Shown: positions 16,513 to 25,614, numbered from the stretch's first letter. The stretch: 55,692 bases of DNA from an uncultured Candidatus Saccharibacteria bacterium (GCA_938041435.1 CALISR010000018.1:1-55692); one strand, 5' to 3'. The notes: generated by a model from the sequence alone, not told the origin. Numbers and translations are program-made.

Positions 16513-17757
16513 CTAGAGTACCTCCCTGTTGTTTAGATATGGCTGCAGCACCGTTGGCACACGGAGCTGGCCATCCGTTGTTTGATAATTCTCGATAATT
16601 GCTACCAGTGCGCGAGCCAAGCTCACTGCCGTGCCATTGAGGGTGTGTACCACCTGGAGCGAGCCATCAGCCCGGCGGACGCGGATGCCAAGGTTGCGCG
16701 CCTGGAAGTCGGTGCAGTTGCTGCAGCTGGTAAGTTCGCGGTAGGCGCCATCAACAGGCGACCAATACTCGATGTCATACTTCTTGGCGGCTGGTGCACC
16801 GAGGTCTCCCGCCGCGATATTGACCACATGATACGGCACGCCCAGGCTTTGCCAAATCTCCTCCTCTAGCGCGAGGATTTTCTCATGCATCTGGGCTGAC
16901 TGCTCGGGCAGGCAATAGATATACATCTCTAATTTGTTGAATTGATGCACCCGGAAGAGCCCGCGGCTAAACTTCCCGGCAGCACCAGCCTCTTTGCGGT
17001 AGCAGGGGCTGTAGCCAGCGTAGAGCAGTGGCAGGTCTTTCTCATGCAAGATCTCATCGGCATGGAAGCCCGTCAGTGGGGCCTCGGCTGTACCAATAAG
17101 CATGGTATCTTCGCCCTCGATAAAGTACTCGTTACTCTCTTTGTCGCTCTTGGGCGCAAAGCCCGAACCACGCGCCACGCGGCCACTCACCATGTGCGGC
17201 ACCGTCATGGGGCGGAAGCCTTTGCCAACAAGGAAGTTAAGGGCATATTGGTAGATGGCATTCTCGAGCAGCATGAGGTCGCCCAGCACATAATAAAACT
17301 TCGTGCCAGCCACCTTAGCGCCGCGCTCGAAGTCGAGCCAGCCTCGGCTCGTAGCAAAGTCGAGGTGATCCTGGGCCGACTCACGCCGCTCACCCCACTG
17401 CTTAATCTCCACACTGTCTGCCTCGCCGCCCAGTGGGACGTCTGGCAGGGTGATATTTGGCACTGCCTCGAGCTGAGTAAAAAAGTTGTTCTCTATGGTG
17501 CGCAGCTCTTCCTCTAGTGTGGCGAGCTCGGCTTTGAGCGCCTTGCCTTTGGCGATGAGTTCTTGGCTGGGTTTGCCGCCCTTCATCTGAGCGGCTGTCT
17601 CGTTGCGCGTGGTACGCACAGCATCCACTCGCTGCTGGAGCTCCCGGCGCTGGTCGTCGCACGCGAGAAGCGCAGCGATGGACACCTCATAGCCCTTATG
17701 GCGCGCTGCTGCCTGCACCTCGTCGGCATGCGCGCGAATATAACGAATATCTAACAT
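16513..17757 (-). CDS. serS: Seryl-tRNA synthetase
   Basis: Class II synthetase charging tRNA-Ser. The 414-residue protein has the N-terminal long antiparallel coiled coil that grips the tRNA variable arm (about residues 25-105). Class II motif 2 follows around FRVHQFNKLEMY, and motif 3 around G-T-A-V-S-L-A-R-A-L. The -10 TATAAT (17764-17769, with TGA extension) ends six bases before the ATG at 17757, so the mRNA should be leaderless. The dihydroorotate dehydrogenase-like gene is co-transcribed behind it. Confidence 0.96.
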   Translation of the reverse strand: MLDIRYIRAHADEVQAAARHKGYEVSIAALLACDDQRRELQQRVDAVRTTRNETAAQMKGGKPSQELIAKGKALKAELATLEEELRTIENNFFTQLEAVPNITLPDVPLGGEADSVEIKQWGERRESAQDHLDFATSRGWLDFERGAKVAGTKFYYVLGDLMLLENAIYQYALNFLVGKGFRPMTVPHMVSGRVARGSGFAPKSDKESNEYFIEGEDTMLIGTAEAPLTGFHADEILHEKDLPLLYAGYSPCYRKEAGAAGKFSRGLFRVHQFNKLEMYIYCLPEQSAQMHEKILALEEEIWQSLGVPYHVVNIAAGDLGAPAAKKYDIEYWSPVDGAYRELTSCSNCTDFQARNLGIRVRRADGSLQVVHTLNGTAVSLARALVAIIENYQTTDGQLRVPTVLQPYLNNREVL

Positions 17758-17772
17758 AACTATATTATATCA
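17755..17772 (-). promoter_or_regulatory. Extended -10 promoter giving leaderless serS mRNA
   Basis: TGATATAAT; six bases between the hexamer and the ATG. Confidence 0.75.
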
Positions 17773-17930
17773 GATACCACGCCAAGCGTAATGGCAATTT
17801 GTTCGATAAAACTTCCGGGCACTACACCCGCCCAGTCGGGGTATCATTGGGCACCATTCCCGGCCATTTTTGGCCTCGCTTCCCTGTCTGCAAGCACACT
17901 ATTGGCTGGTGATTCTAGCCGATTACTAGC

Positions 17931-17959
17931 ACAGAACCAGCTATGATAGCTGGTTCTGT
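17931..17959 (-). terminator. Hairpin after the collagen-like gene
   Basis: A 13-bp perfect stem (ACAGAACCAGCTA and its complement) with a 3-nt loop lies 25 bp beyond the stop codon. No T-tract follows, so it could also be an RNA-stabilising 3' end. Confidence 0.6.
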
Positions 17960-17984
17960 AAGGGTTGGTAGGAGGCTGCCTAGC

Positions 17985-19505
17985 TCAGTCTGATATCTTG
18001 ACAATGCTAAGGCTTGCATCGGTGATATTCGCGTCTTGGCCAGCCGAGTAGACGACAAGCTTGAGCGGTGTCCCGGCCGTTACCCGCATCAGGCGAGTGT
18101 ATGGCATGGTAAAGCGGTAGCCCTGTTGGTTGTTGCTCCACACACCCTCTGGAGTGTCGCGGGCTGTGTCGTTGACAGCCTGGTACACACCGCGGGGTGA
18201 CGATGTATCGTTCAAGCGAATCCGCGATTGGATCAAGTACACACCATCACTTGGTGCAATGTACGATTTACTCCCGGCATCCCACGACCCGCCACCGTTG
18301 TTTGTTACGACGGTCTTGAGCGGCACTGGCGCAAAGGTATCCTTGGCAATTGTCGCAGCCGTAACGCCGCCATTGCCATTGCCAAGCGTTGCCGTAAAGA
18401 TGGTCATCTGAGGGAGGCTCTTCCATTCCATGTCGCAGTTTGCGGCCGACTTCTTCGACAATATTTGGCCAACCGTGCCACCCGCCGGCACCGTGCTACC
18501 CGCAAAGGTAAGGCCGAGCTGCGATGTGCCGTTGCCTGTGACAGTCATATTTGGTGAGCATGGCTGAGTGCTGTTGGTAACATTAATCGTTGCGTTGGTG
18601 CCATCCTGGCCTTTGGGTCCAGTAGCACCTTGCTGCCCCTGGATACCTTGGGCACCTTGTGGGCCGGGCTGGCCGGGATCACCCTTCTCACCCTTGAGGT
18701 CGGTGTAGGCGATGAGGTTTTGCCAGGCTGTTTCGCCAGTGTAGCGCCACTGGATGTAGAGCGTACCCTTCTGGAGCTCGATTGTTCGGCCATCGGCACC
18801 TGCTGGGCCAGTTTGACCCTGCGGACCTTGTGGACCGGGCTGGCCTGGTTGCCCTTGCGGCCCAGTGTCTCCTTGGTCACCCTTTGGGCCGGGTACGCCT
18901 TTTTCTCCTTGTGCGCCAGGTGTGCCAGGTGTGCCCTGCTCGCCTTTGGCACCTGTGTCACCTTTCGGGCCAGCATCGCCCTTCTCGCCTTTTTCACCAT
19001 TTTTGCCGTCTTTACCATCTTTGCCGGGCTCGCCTTTGTCACCTTTTTCACCCTTGTCGCCCTTAGCGGCCGATGCACCATCTTTGCCGTTGGCTCCGTT
19101 TGCCCCGTCCTTACCATTGACGCCATTGGCACCATTTGCGCCATTTTTGCCAGTTGCACCAGTAGCACCATCGCGGCCGCGTGCACCGTCTGCGCCATCA
19201 CGGCCATTGGTGCCATCTGCACCTCGTGCGCCGCTCGCTCCGGCCTCGCCGCGTGCACCTTGCTCGCCTTTTGCCCCACGCAGGTCCTCGACCGAGGCAA
19301 TATCTTGCCACGCGCCATTCATAAATTGCCACTGGATCTTCCCATCGCGCTGGCGCAAGCTCACTTGGTCTGGCCGCACACCCTTGAAGCTACTATTGTA
19401 GCCCCATGGCCACCACCACCAAAGCAATATAATGATAATTAATAATATCCCAAACAAGCCAAATACAAGCGAACGGCTTGCAAATTTTTTGCGGTGTTCA
19501 TTCAT
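17985..19505 (-). CDS. Membrane-anchored collagen-like protein with C1q/TNF-like head
   Basis: Predicted trimeric surface stalk. A short basic N-terminus precedes one membrane anchor (about residues 13-34). Gly-X-Y repeats run from about 77 to 239, with one break near G-A-S-A-A-K-G-D, and again from about 271 to 302. Two related non-collagen cassettes (about 48-76 and 241-270), each with an I-Q-W core followed by DL(R/K)G, precede the two collagen blocks and may register the trimer. The C-terminal 140 residues form a beta-rich head ending T-D-A-S-L-S-I-V-K-I, resembling C1q/TNF-like or phage-fibre knobs. Low-complexity Gly-X-Y coding can expand or contract. A role in attachment to host cells or surfaces is inference. 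AGGGG precedes the ATG. Confidence 0.85.
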   Translation of the reverse strand: MNEHRKKFASRSLVFGLFGILLIIIILLWWWWPWGYNSSFKGVRPDQVSLRQRDGKIQWQFMNGAWQDIASVEDLRGAKGEQGARGEAGASGARGADGTNGRDGADGARGRDGATGATGKNGANGANGVNGKDGANGANGKDGASAAKGDKGEKGDKGEPGKDGKDGKNGEKGEKGDAGPKGDTGAKGEQGTPGTPGAQGEKGVPGPKGDQGDTGPQGQPGQPGPQGPQGQTGPAGADGRTIELQKGTLYIQWRYTGETAWQNLIAYTDLKGEKGDPGQPGPQGAQGIQGQQGATGPKGQDGTNATINVTNSTQPCSPNMTVTGNGTSQLGLTFAGSTVPAGGTVGQILSKKSAANCDMEWKSLPQMTIFTATLGNGNGGVTAATIAKDTFAPVPLKTVVTNNGGGSWDAGSKSYIAPSDGVYLIQSRIRLNDTSSPRGVYQAVNDTARDTPEGVWSNNQQGYRFTMPYTRLMRVTAGTPLKLVVYSAGQDANITDASLSIVKISD

Positions 19506-19660
19506 AGCTATACCCCTATTTATACCCTTTTGCCCAATTATAGCACAAGCGTTATAAAATTAAAGAGCGCAAGCCACTCTGCCCTCAAGTCTCAGCTATT
19601 TTTGGGTCTCTTTTCTCGCTCTACCCCTGTTAGGTGTACAGTAGTGCTCCTCTTAGCTAG

Positions 19661-19701
19661 CCAAAAACCCGCTTTGCTTACTACAGCACAGCGGGTTTTG
19701 G
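19661..19701 (-). terminator. Terminator after the first ABC transporter operon
   Basis: Stem arms CCAAAAACCCGCT (19661-19673) and AGCGGGTTTTGG (19690-19701) close a 16-nt loop. On the minus strand the hairpin ends in GGGTTTTTGG, 20 bp beyond the permease stop codon. Confidence 0.75.
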
Positions 19702-19720
19702 CTCTTTGTATCTATCTAGA

Positions 19721-21076
19721 TTACTCGGTACGCAGCGCTTCGATTGGGTCAAGCTTCGCAGCCTTGCGGCTTGGCAGCCAGCCAGCAATGATCGCTACCA
19801 GCATCAGGCCAACCACTACCGCAGCAGCATGCTCTGGTACAAAGACGAGAAGTTTATGATCACCAAAGTGGAGCTTCTCTGAGATAACCGGGTTGAGTGC
19901 CACGCCAGCACCCCATGCACCCAGCACACCCAGCGCACCGCCCAGCAGGCCAACCCAGGCAGCCTCGTAGCGGAACAAACGGCCAATATCACGCCGGCTT
20001 GCTCCCAGCGCCTTCATCAGGCCAATCTGCTGTGTCCGCTCCAGCACCGAGATGTACTGCGTGTTGACGATGCCAAAAATACTCACTATTAGCGCCAGCG
20101 CACCAAAGCACAGCACAATCGCCTGTAAGATATCAACAAAGCGAAAGAGTGTCTGCTGCAGATCTTTGGCAGTGGCTACAGCGTAACCATCGTGCTCGAG
20201 GGACTTCTTGGCAGCCTCAGCATCCTGCTTGGCAACCGCGGTGGCAGACATGTACTTTTGGTATTGGCTCGTACCCTTTGTGCTGTAGTCACTCAGCTCG
20301 CGGGCTACTTTGGCATTAATACCAATGCCGCGCATTGCTTGGGTTTGGTCAGCCGATTTGCGCGTCACGGCCGCAATGGTAAAGGTCTTGTGTAGTTCCT
20401 TGCCATTGATCAGCTCATTCACCCCAGCCTGCCCCTTCTCAGCAAAGACCTGGCCAAGCGTTGCTTCGTCGATCTTCTGTGGCATTTGCACCACTGTGAC
20501 GGTCAGCTGCTTACCCACCATCTGGGCAGGCGATTGCCCTAGTATCTCGGCATAGCTCTCGGGGACGACGGCTTCGCCAGCCGCGAGCTCAGTACCCTTG
20601 CCCAGCTGTTTGCCAGCCACCACTTCGGCCGCGAGCGCACCATCAAAGACGCTCACATCACTGCTGTATTTCTTATCCTTCTTAGTTGCAAAACTCACGT
20701 ATTTGGGCTGGAGCTGATAGACTGGCCTCACCTTCTCGAGGTCGGTGCGGGCCGCCAGCCTGTCGATGTCTTTTTGGGTCAGGGCTTTATAATCATTGCC
20801 ATAGCGGTTGATACTATCAGGATTATACTCACGCAGGTCAGCCTGCTGGCCCGATTGTACCCCGATGAGTCGCTTATCTTTAACAATAAACACCGCCTTG
20901 GCATCAATATTACTGCTAATCAGCCGGTCAATATACTGGCGTGCACCCTCGCCCGCCATTAAGCTCGCCATAATGGCGAAGCCGCCCACCGCAATAGCGA
21001 TACTGGTAAGCAGGGTACGCATCTTGGCGCGGCGCAAGTTGCGGCCAGCGCGGCGAATGATATCGGTCGTCTTCAT
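19721..21076 (-). CDS. MacB/FtsX-type ABC transporter permease
   Basis: Membrane subunit of a type VII (mechanotransmission) ABC system. The 451-residue protein has a first membrane segment at about 22-43, a large extracellular MacB periplasmic-core-like domain (about 44-305), and three C-terminal membrane segments. It ends with LPSRKAAKLDPIEALRTE, the family signature. It is encoded two bases behind its ATPase (21079-21921). It is paralogous to the permease at 52899-54173, sharing the opening R-A-G-R-N-L-R and the C-terminal signature. Substrate unknown; such systems export peptides, drugs or act on cell-wall enzymes. Confidence 0.88.
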   Translation of the reverse strand: MKTTDIIRRAGRNLRRAKMRTLLTSIAIAVGGFAIMASLMAGEGARQYIDRLISSNIDAKAVFIVKDKRLIGVQSGQQADLREYNPDSINRYGNDYKALTQKDIDRLAARTDLEKVRPVYQLQPKYVSFATKKDKKYSSDVSVFDGALAAEVVAGKQLGKGTELAAGEAVVPESYAEILGQSPAQMVGKQLTVTVVQMPQKIDEATLGQVFAEKGQAGVNELINGKELHKTFTIAAVTRKSADQTQAMRGIGINAKVARELSDYSTKGTSQYQKYMSATAVAKQDAEAAKKSLEHDGYAVATAKDLQQTLFRFVDILQAIVLCFGALALIVSIFGIVNTQYISVLERTQQIGLMKALGASRRDIGRLFRYEAAWVGLLGGALGVLGAWGAGVALNPVISEKLHFGDHKLLVFVPEHAAAVVVGLMLVAIIAGWLPSRKAAKLDPIEALRTE

Positions 21077-21078
21077 GA

Positions 21079-21921
21079 TTAGTCTGCCCTCCTTAGTGTT
21101 GGCTTGGTGGTTGTGGATTTGGCTTTTGTGGTGGTGCTCGTGGCTTTTTTCGTTGTTTTCTTGGGCTGCGTGGTAGGTGCTACGGCTTTGGCTGGGCGGC
21201 GAGTTGGCGCTTTTTTAGCCTTGGGAGAGGCTGTTGCCTTATCATTCATAGCGCTGTCGTGATCAATCGCCCCATCTTTGATGCGAATAATACGCTGGCA
21301 GCGCTGTGCTAGATCCTCGTCGTGTGTGACGATGATGAGTGTCGCACCATGCTCCTTGACATAACGAAAGAGCAGGTCTTCTACCACTGCAGAGGTCGCT
21401 GAGTCGAGATTACCCGTCGGCTCGTCGGCAAAGAGAATCTGCGGCTCGGCAGCAATTGCTCGAGCGATCGCTAGGCGCTGCTTTTGCCCACCACTGAGGT
21501 CCTTGGCCCGTGCTTTGATCTTATCTTCCAAGCCAACCGCCTTGAGCGCCGCCACGATACGCCGCTTGCGCTGACTGCGCGGCACACCTGCGGTCTCGAG
21601 CGACAGACTCACATTGTCATAGCAGCTCTCGCCACCCTCCACAAAGAAACTCTGGAATATGAAACCCATCGTCCGCGCTCGAAAGCGGTCGGTCGCCTTG
21701 CGCTTGAGCCGCAAGATATCCTCACCATTGATGATCACCTCACCCTGCTGCGGCTTATCCAGGCCAGAGATGGCATGCATCAGTGTAGACTTGCCCGAGC
21801 CCGACTTGCCCAGCACTGCCACGCTCGACCCCTCCTCGATTGCAAGGCTTACGTCCTTGAGGGCGGTGAAGGTGTTTTTCTTCTTGCCGTAAACTTTTGT
21901 AATGTTTTTTATTTCGATCAT
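21079..21921 (-). CDS. MacB-type ABC transporter ATPase with Lys/Thr-rich tail
   Basis: ATPase partner of the permease at 19721-21076. From the ATG at 21921 it has 280 residues, with Walker A GKSGSGKST (about 38-46), signature LSGGQKQR and Walker B ILFADEPTGNLD. Beyond the ATPase core (ending near residue 222) is an unusual tail of about 55 residues made of Lys, Thr, Pro and Ala, similar to histone H1-like tails. I chose 21921 because GGAGGCGCA lies directly before it; an upstream in-frame start would add 11 residues without a site. The tail could bind nucleic acid, phospholipid heads or another subunit. Confidence 0.88.
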   Translation of the reverse strand: MIEIKNITKVYGKKKNTFTALKDVSLAIEEGSSVAVLGKSGSGKSTLMHAISGLDKPQQGEVIINGEDILRLKRKATDRFRARTMGFIFQSFFVEGGESCYDNVSLSLETAGVPRSQRKRRIVAALKAVGLEDKIKARAKDLSGGQKQRLAIARAIAAEPQILFADEPTGNLDSATSAVVEDLLFRYVKEHGATLIIVTHDEDLAQRCQRIIRIKDGAIDHDSAMNDKATASPKAKKAPTRRPAKAVAPTTQPKKTTKKATSTTTKAKSTTTKPTLRRAD

Positions 21922-22119
21922 TGCGCCTCCATAAGCTGCTAATGTTAATAGCAATTATACCGCAATCACCCAGCGAGAGCAAACGAAGTGAACAACGATC
22001 GTGGAGTTTTTTCTCACGCTTCAGAACAAGGCTGGGTCGAAAAAATATTCTTGCGCGTGAACTGTCACTCCCCTACTCAATAGGACGTGAGGTAAGTCTG
22101 AAAACAAGCTATGGAGAAA

Positions 22120-22953
22120 TTACACCGGTGCCAACGCACCCACTGCAAGCAGGATGATGAGTAGTGTACTCAGCGCCAAGCGGTAGGCGACAAACTTATC
22201 AAATGAGTTACTCGAAACAAAGCGCAGCAGCCACGAGATCGCCACATACCCCACCACAAAGGATATAATAATCCCCAGTATCATCTGTGGCCAGCCAATC
22301 AAGCGGCCAATCTGCTGCGACTGCGTCACGGCTTCCAACCCACCTGCTGCCATCAATGCCGGAATCCCCAGGAAGAAGCTCATCCGTGTGGCAGTCGTGC
22401 GGTCGATATCGCGGAACAACCCCGAGGCAATCGTCGCCCCCGAACGCGACACCCCCGGGATGAGCGACAAGCACTGCATTAGGCCCATTGCCATGGCATC
22501 GCGCCAGGTGAGGTTGCGCTCATGGCGTGTCTCGCGCCCCCGGCGGTCGGCCAAAAACAGTACAATACTCCAAATCATCAGCCCAGCCGCGACAAACCAC
22601 AGGCCGCGCAGCACCGTCTCGATCGTGTCCTTCAGGAGTAGCCCCACCACTGCAATTGGCAGCGAGCCAATGATGACGTACCACCCCATCCGATAGTGGA
22701 ACGTCCGCGCCCGCGGATTTACCACGCCAGCACACCACGCCGAGGCAATGCGCCAAATGTCCTGCCAGAAATAAACAATCGCCGCAGCAATCGCCCCAAT
22801 CTGCACCACCGCTGTAAAGGCGACAAGCCCGGGGTCGCTCACCGAGTAGCCTAGTAACTTCTCTGCCAGCATCAAGTGGCCCGTACTCGAGATGGGCAAA
22901 AACTCAGTAATCCCCTCGACAATGCCAAGAATAATAATATGAAGCCAATCCAT
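22120..22953 (-). CDS. uppP: Undecaprenyl-diphosphatase UppP (BacA)
   Basis: Integral membrane phosphatase that recycles undecaprenyl diphosphate to the monophosphate lipid carrier for wall synthesis. The 277-residue length and hydrophobic profile (about eight segments) are typical. The catalytic motifs EGITEFLPISSTGH (about 13-26) and PGVSRSGATI (about 165-174) are intact. TATACT at 22981-22986 with a TGG extension and AAGGAA upstream of the ATG mark its own promoter. It complements uppS in the same window. Confidence 0.95.
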   Translation of the reverse strand: MDWLHIIILGIVEGITEFLPISSTGHLMLAEKLLGYSVSDPGLVAFTAVVQIGAIAAAIVYFWQDIWRIASAWCAGVVNPRARTFHYRMGWYVIIGSLPIAVVGLLLKDTIETVLRGLWFVAAGLMIWSIVLFLADRRGRETRHERNLTWRDAMAMGLMQCLSLIPGVSRSGATIASGLFRDIDRTTATRMSFFLGIPALMAAGGLEAVTQSQQIGRLIGWPQMILGIIISFVVGYVAISWLLRFVSSNSFDKFVAYRLALSTLLIILLAVGALAPV

Positions 22954-23102
22954 AATGTGTTTTCCTTATGTCTTGTACCAAGTATACCAAGTTCGCCACA
23001 AAGCACCAAGCCGGAAATAAAAAATAGTGATCACGCCAGTTTGTATCTAAAAGCCACGCACGATTGTTGACAGTGAGATTTTGGGACTCGAGCTGGCAAA
23101 AT

Positions 23103-23131
23103 TTGACACGTCATTCATATATTGATATATA
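23103..23131 (+). promoter_or_regulatory. Consensus promoter of the small membrane protein gene
   Basis: TTGACA at 23103-23108, a 17-bp spacer, and TATATA at 23126-23131. The resulting leader is about 75 nt and highly structured. Confidence 0.75.
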
Positions 23132-23140
23132 TTAACTTTT

Positions 23141-23186
23141 GCTCGAAGTTTGGTTACAAGGGCAAGAGTTGCCCTTTGCTTCGAGC
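23141..23186 (+). promoter_or_regulatory. Structured 5' leader (nested hairpin)
   Basis: GCTCGAAG (23141-23148) pairs with CTTCGAGC (23179-23186), enclosing a second stem AAGGGCAA/TTGCCCTT (23158-23176, 3-nt loop). The structure ends ten bases before the Shine-Dalgarno AAAGGAGGTGA (from 23197). It could be a translational or thermal switch, or simply protect the mRNA. Confidence 0.6.
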
Positions 23187-23212
23187 TCACTTCTTGAAAG
23201 GAGGTGAGAAAG

Positions 23213-23527
23213 ATGAAACCAGAGATGTGGTGTATAGTCATCATACTTAGTATGATGCCGTTTACGCTAATCCTTTTGCTTATCGCCAGCGTTTTTGAGA
23301 AGCAAGAGTGGTACAAGGCACTCAAGTGTTATGCATTTTTGAGCCTTGTCATAGATATCATCTCAGTCATCATCCTGCGGCGCTGCAGACCTATCGATAT
23401 ACTACAGCCGATAGATTTAGCTATCGTGGCAGTAGCCTATGCGTGTAGCGTCTGCACCATCTTCTCCTTTGTGTCTTTGTGGCGCATCAGAAGGTGGCGC
23501 AAGAAGCGTCACAGTCAGGGCGAATAG
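23213..23527 (+). CDS. Small multi-pass membrane protein
   Basis: A 104-residue protein of unknown family with three predicted membrane segments (about 4-27, 36-55 and 66-90) and a very basic C-terminus (R-R-W-R-K-K-R-H), which should lie in the cytoplasm. I chose the ATG at 23213 rather than the GTG at 23204 because the near-perfect AAAGGAGGTGA site covers the GTG. The promoter at 23103-23131 and a hairpin-rich leader precede it. Terminator-like elements follow at 23631-23704. Confidence 0.65.
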   Translation: MKPEMWCIVIILSMMPFTLILLLIASVFEKQEWYKALKCYAFLSLVIDIISVIILRRCRPIDILQPIDLAIVAVAYACSVCTIFSFVSLWRIRRWRKKRHSQGE

Positions 23528-23640
23528 CCCACCGAACATAGCTCACTGTAATTCGTACTTCAATCTGATCGTAGTGCTATTTATTGCACTCTCGGGTTGA
23601 GACATATCCGGGTTTAGTTTGAGCATGGTTGGTGGGCTAT
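23524..23640 (+). repeat. Inverted repeat flanking the 3' end of the small membrane protein gene
   Basis: ATAGCCCACC (23524-23533) at the stop codon is the exact complement of GGTGGGCTAT (23631-23640). The 97 bases between hold no gene. It could close a long 3'-UTR stem. Confidence 0.5.
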
Positions 23641-23675
23641 GTTTGTGGCCGATCTATTTTCGTTCTTACACTCAG

Positions 23676-23704
23676 AAGCGACCACTATGAGAGAGTGGCC
23701 GCTT
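23676..23704 (+). terminator. Terminator hairpin
   Basis: AAGCGACCACT (23676-23686) pairs with AGTGGCCGCTT (23694-23704) with one mismatch, followed by the T-rich TGTTTGTTGTTG. It fits termination of the rightward small membrane protein transcript. Confidence 0.65.
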
Positions 23705-23760
23705 GTTTGTTGTTGCAAAAGAAAGGTTGAGATATACCTGCGCGCTGGGGCGAGTGGGTT

Positions 23761-25614
23761 CTACCACCCGCCACCACCACCGCCGCCGCCTCCGCCACCG
23801 GAGAAGCCACCACCAGTCGAGCCGCCACTAGACGACGAGAAGTCGCTTGACCCCACAGAGGTAGAACTCGACAAGCTACTCATACTCGAGACAAACATTG
23901 CTGCATTGAAGGCGCCGTGGCCAGCGTACCAATCGGGCTGAGTGCCTATTTCCTCATAATACTGCCCCAGCTGCTGGCTCCACTGCTTCTCTTGGCCAAA
24001 AAGCACAGCATAGGGCAAGACCCGCTCGTAGAGTTTGACGAGCTGAGCGTGGTCGCCAATATCCACCTTCTCGGCAGTCTCGGGGCTCTGCAACAGGCGC
24101 AGGCGGTCGGCCTCGGCGTAGCGGATGTACATCTTGAGCCCCAGCAGGTAGCGGCGCAGCGCCAGCCCTTTATCCGACAGCGGCTTAGCAAAGCCCAGCT
24201 TGCCAATGATAATCACAATAAAGACCCCTGGGAAGAAGAGGAATTGCAGCCCGCTGAGGAATGGCACAAACATCGTGGCTGCACACAGCACCAGCACTAG
24301 CGTGCCCAACACACTCGCAAGGATACGGAAGCCCCGTGTGCCCTTCCGGCTTGTGTCGCGCAGCTTGTAGGTGTGGTCGATGAGCTCATCGAGCTTCTTG
24401 GCGTTATCGCTCAGGCGGAAGGCGTAGGAGGTATTGTTGCGCAGCGTCTTGAGGTTGATGCGCTCGCCCACCGCAGGCAGGTGACCAAAGATATCGCCCA
24501 GGATCTCTTGCTCCTCAGGGTGGAGGCTGCTCACATCTTTGACAACCTCGAGCTTGTACTGTGCCCGCGAGAAGAATGTCTTGGGCTTGACCTCGATCAA
24601 ACGAATATAGTGCCGCACCGCCCAGTCGATCATCTGCGCTGCCATGGCCGAGCCCTTCACCATCCGGAATGGCCGCACAATCTCTGCCGCTGTCGTCACA
24701 CTTGTGCTCGGGGGTGGCAGGTATTCTGGCACAATTATCCCTAGCTCCTTGCTCCGGCCAATTGCCCGCTGATAGAGCCAATACACCAGGCTCGAGGCAA
24801 GCCCCAGCACCAGCATACTCACAAAGAATATGAGTGGGAGAAATGCTTCCAGCCGCTCTTGAAACACCTCCCCCGGCGTCTTTTTATATTCCGCAAACGT
24901 CCCCTGCGGGAAGCCCACTGCTAGCGTCATGCCAGCATATGGCGCGAGGTAGCCCACCGAGGCAGTTATGGTGTCGACGCTCGGTGATGTGACGGTGCAG
25001 GTGGTACGGCTCTCTCGCCTACCAGTGTAACATTGCGGCGGCGTCCGGCTGATGGCGGCAAGCTCGGGGCTCAGCTTGAGCGTGGCGGTGGCATTGCTAA
25101 TGGGCACGCGCCACGATGTGCCAATCACATTCCAATAAAACTCATTCTTTTGCGTGTCGCCATAGTTCCACGTCACATCGCGCTGGGTATAGGTAATGAC
25201 GTATGTCTTGCTGTCCGAGACGTAGGTGTCTTTGTTGCCAATGCGCAGGGTGTTGCCCGACCAACTATACTCATAATCATTACCATGCTCATCCTGCACC
25301 GAGCCAAGCGCAAAGCTCGTGTGGTGGCCCTTGTACCGCGTAACGAACTCTGGTGCGAGGCCATGGTTCTGCTCTGGTGGGAAGTTCGCTGTAATGGTGA
25401 GCTTGGTTTTGAGGGTGGAGCGTTTCTCGCTGTCGCGCCCGAGCTCCATATCGACCGCATATTTGGTAATGGTGAAGTTATCTTTGCTACTCTTGCTGCT
25501 CGATGATGAATAGGCTCGTACCGATGTATCGGCCTGCATTAGCACTGCCCCGAGCGCGGTGCCCAGCAGCACCAAGCAGACACCAATCGCAGATATCACG
25601 CGTGTCATTCTCAT
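23761..25614 (-). CDS. DUF2207-type membrane protein with poly-Gly C-terminus
   Basis: Predicted membrane protein of the DUF2207 family. From the ATG at 25614 it has 617 residues: a signal peptide (about 5-30), an extracellular beta-rich DUF2207 domain (about 40-235), a membrane segment (about 255-280), a cytoplasmic region, two more membrane segments (about 425-465), and a Ser-rich then Gly-rich tail typical of the family. Function in this family is unknown. An upstream ATG at 25632 is possible but lies between TTGACA (25644-25649) and CACAAT (25621-25626). The promoter predicts transcription starting at the ATG at 25614, so I chose that start and expect a leaderless mRNA. Confidence 0.85.
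   Translation of the reverse strand: MRMTRVISAIGVCLVLLGTALGAVLMQADTSVRAYSSSSSKSSKDNFTITKYAVDMELGRDSEKRSTLKTKLTITANFPPEQNHGLAPEFVTRYKGHHTSFALGSVQDEHGNDYEYSWSGNTLRIGNKDTYVSDSKTYVITYTQRDVTWNYGDTQKNEFYWNVIGTSWRVPISNATATLKLSPELAAISRTPPQCYTGRRESRTTCTVTSPSVDTITASVGYLAPYAGMTLAVGFPQGTFAEYKKTPGEVFQERLEAFLPLIFFVSMLVLGLASSLVYWLYQRAIGRSKELGIIVPEYLPPPSTSVTTAAEIVRPFRMVKGSAMAAQMIDWAVRHYIRLIEVKPKTFFSRAQYKLEVVKDVSSLHPEEQEILGDIFGHLPAVGERINLKTLRNNTSYAFRLSDNAKKLDELIDHTYKLRDTSRKGTRGFRILASVLGTLVLVLCAATMFVPFLSGLQFLFFPGVFIVIIIGKLGFAKPLSDKGLALRRYLLGLKMYIRYAEADRLRLLQSPETAEKVDIGDHAQLVKLYERVLPYAVLFGQEKQWSQQLGQYYEEIGTQPDWYAGHGAFNAAMFVSSMSSLSSSTSVGSSDFSSSSGGSTGGGFSGGGGGGGGGGGW

Noticed and set aside
17761..17930. Possible gene or RNA between serS and the collagen-like gene
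   Set aside because: Only GC-rich short inverted repeats and no coherent frame or promoter pair were visible.
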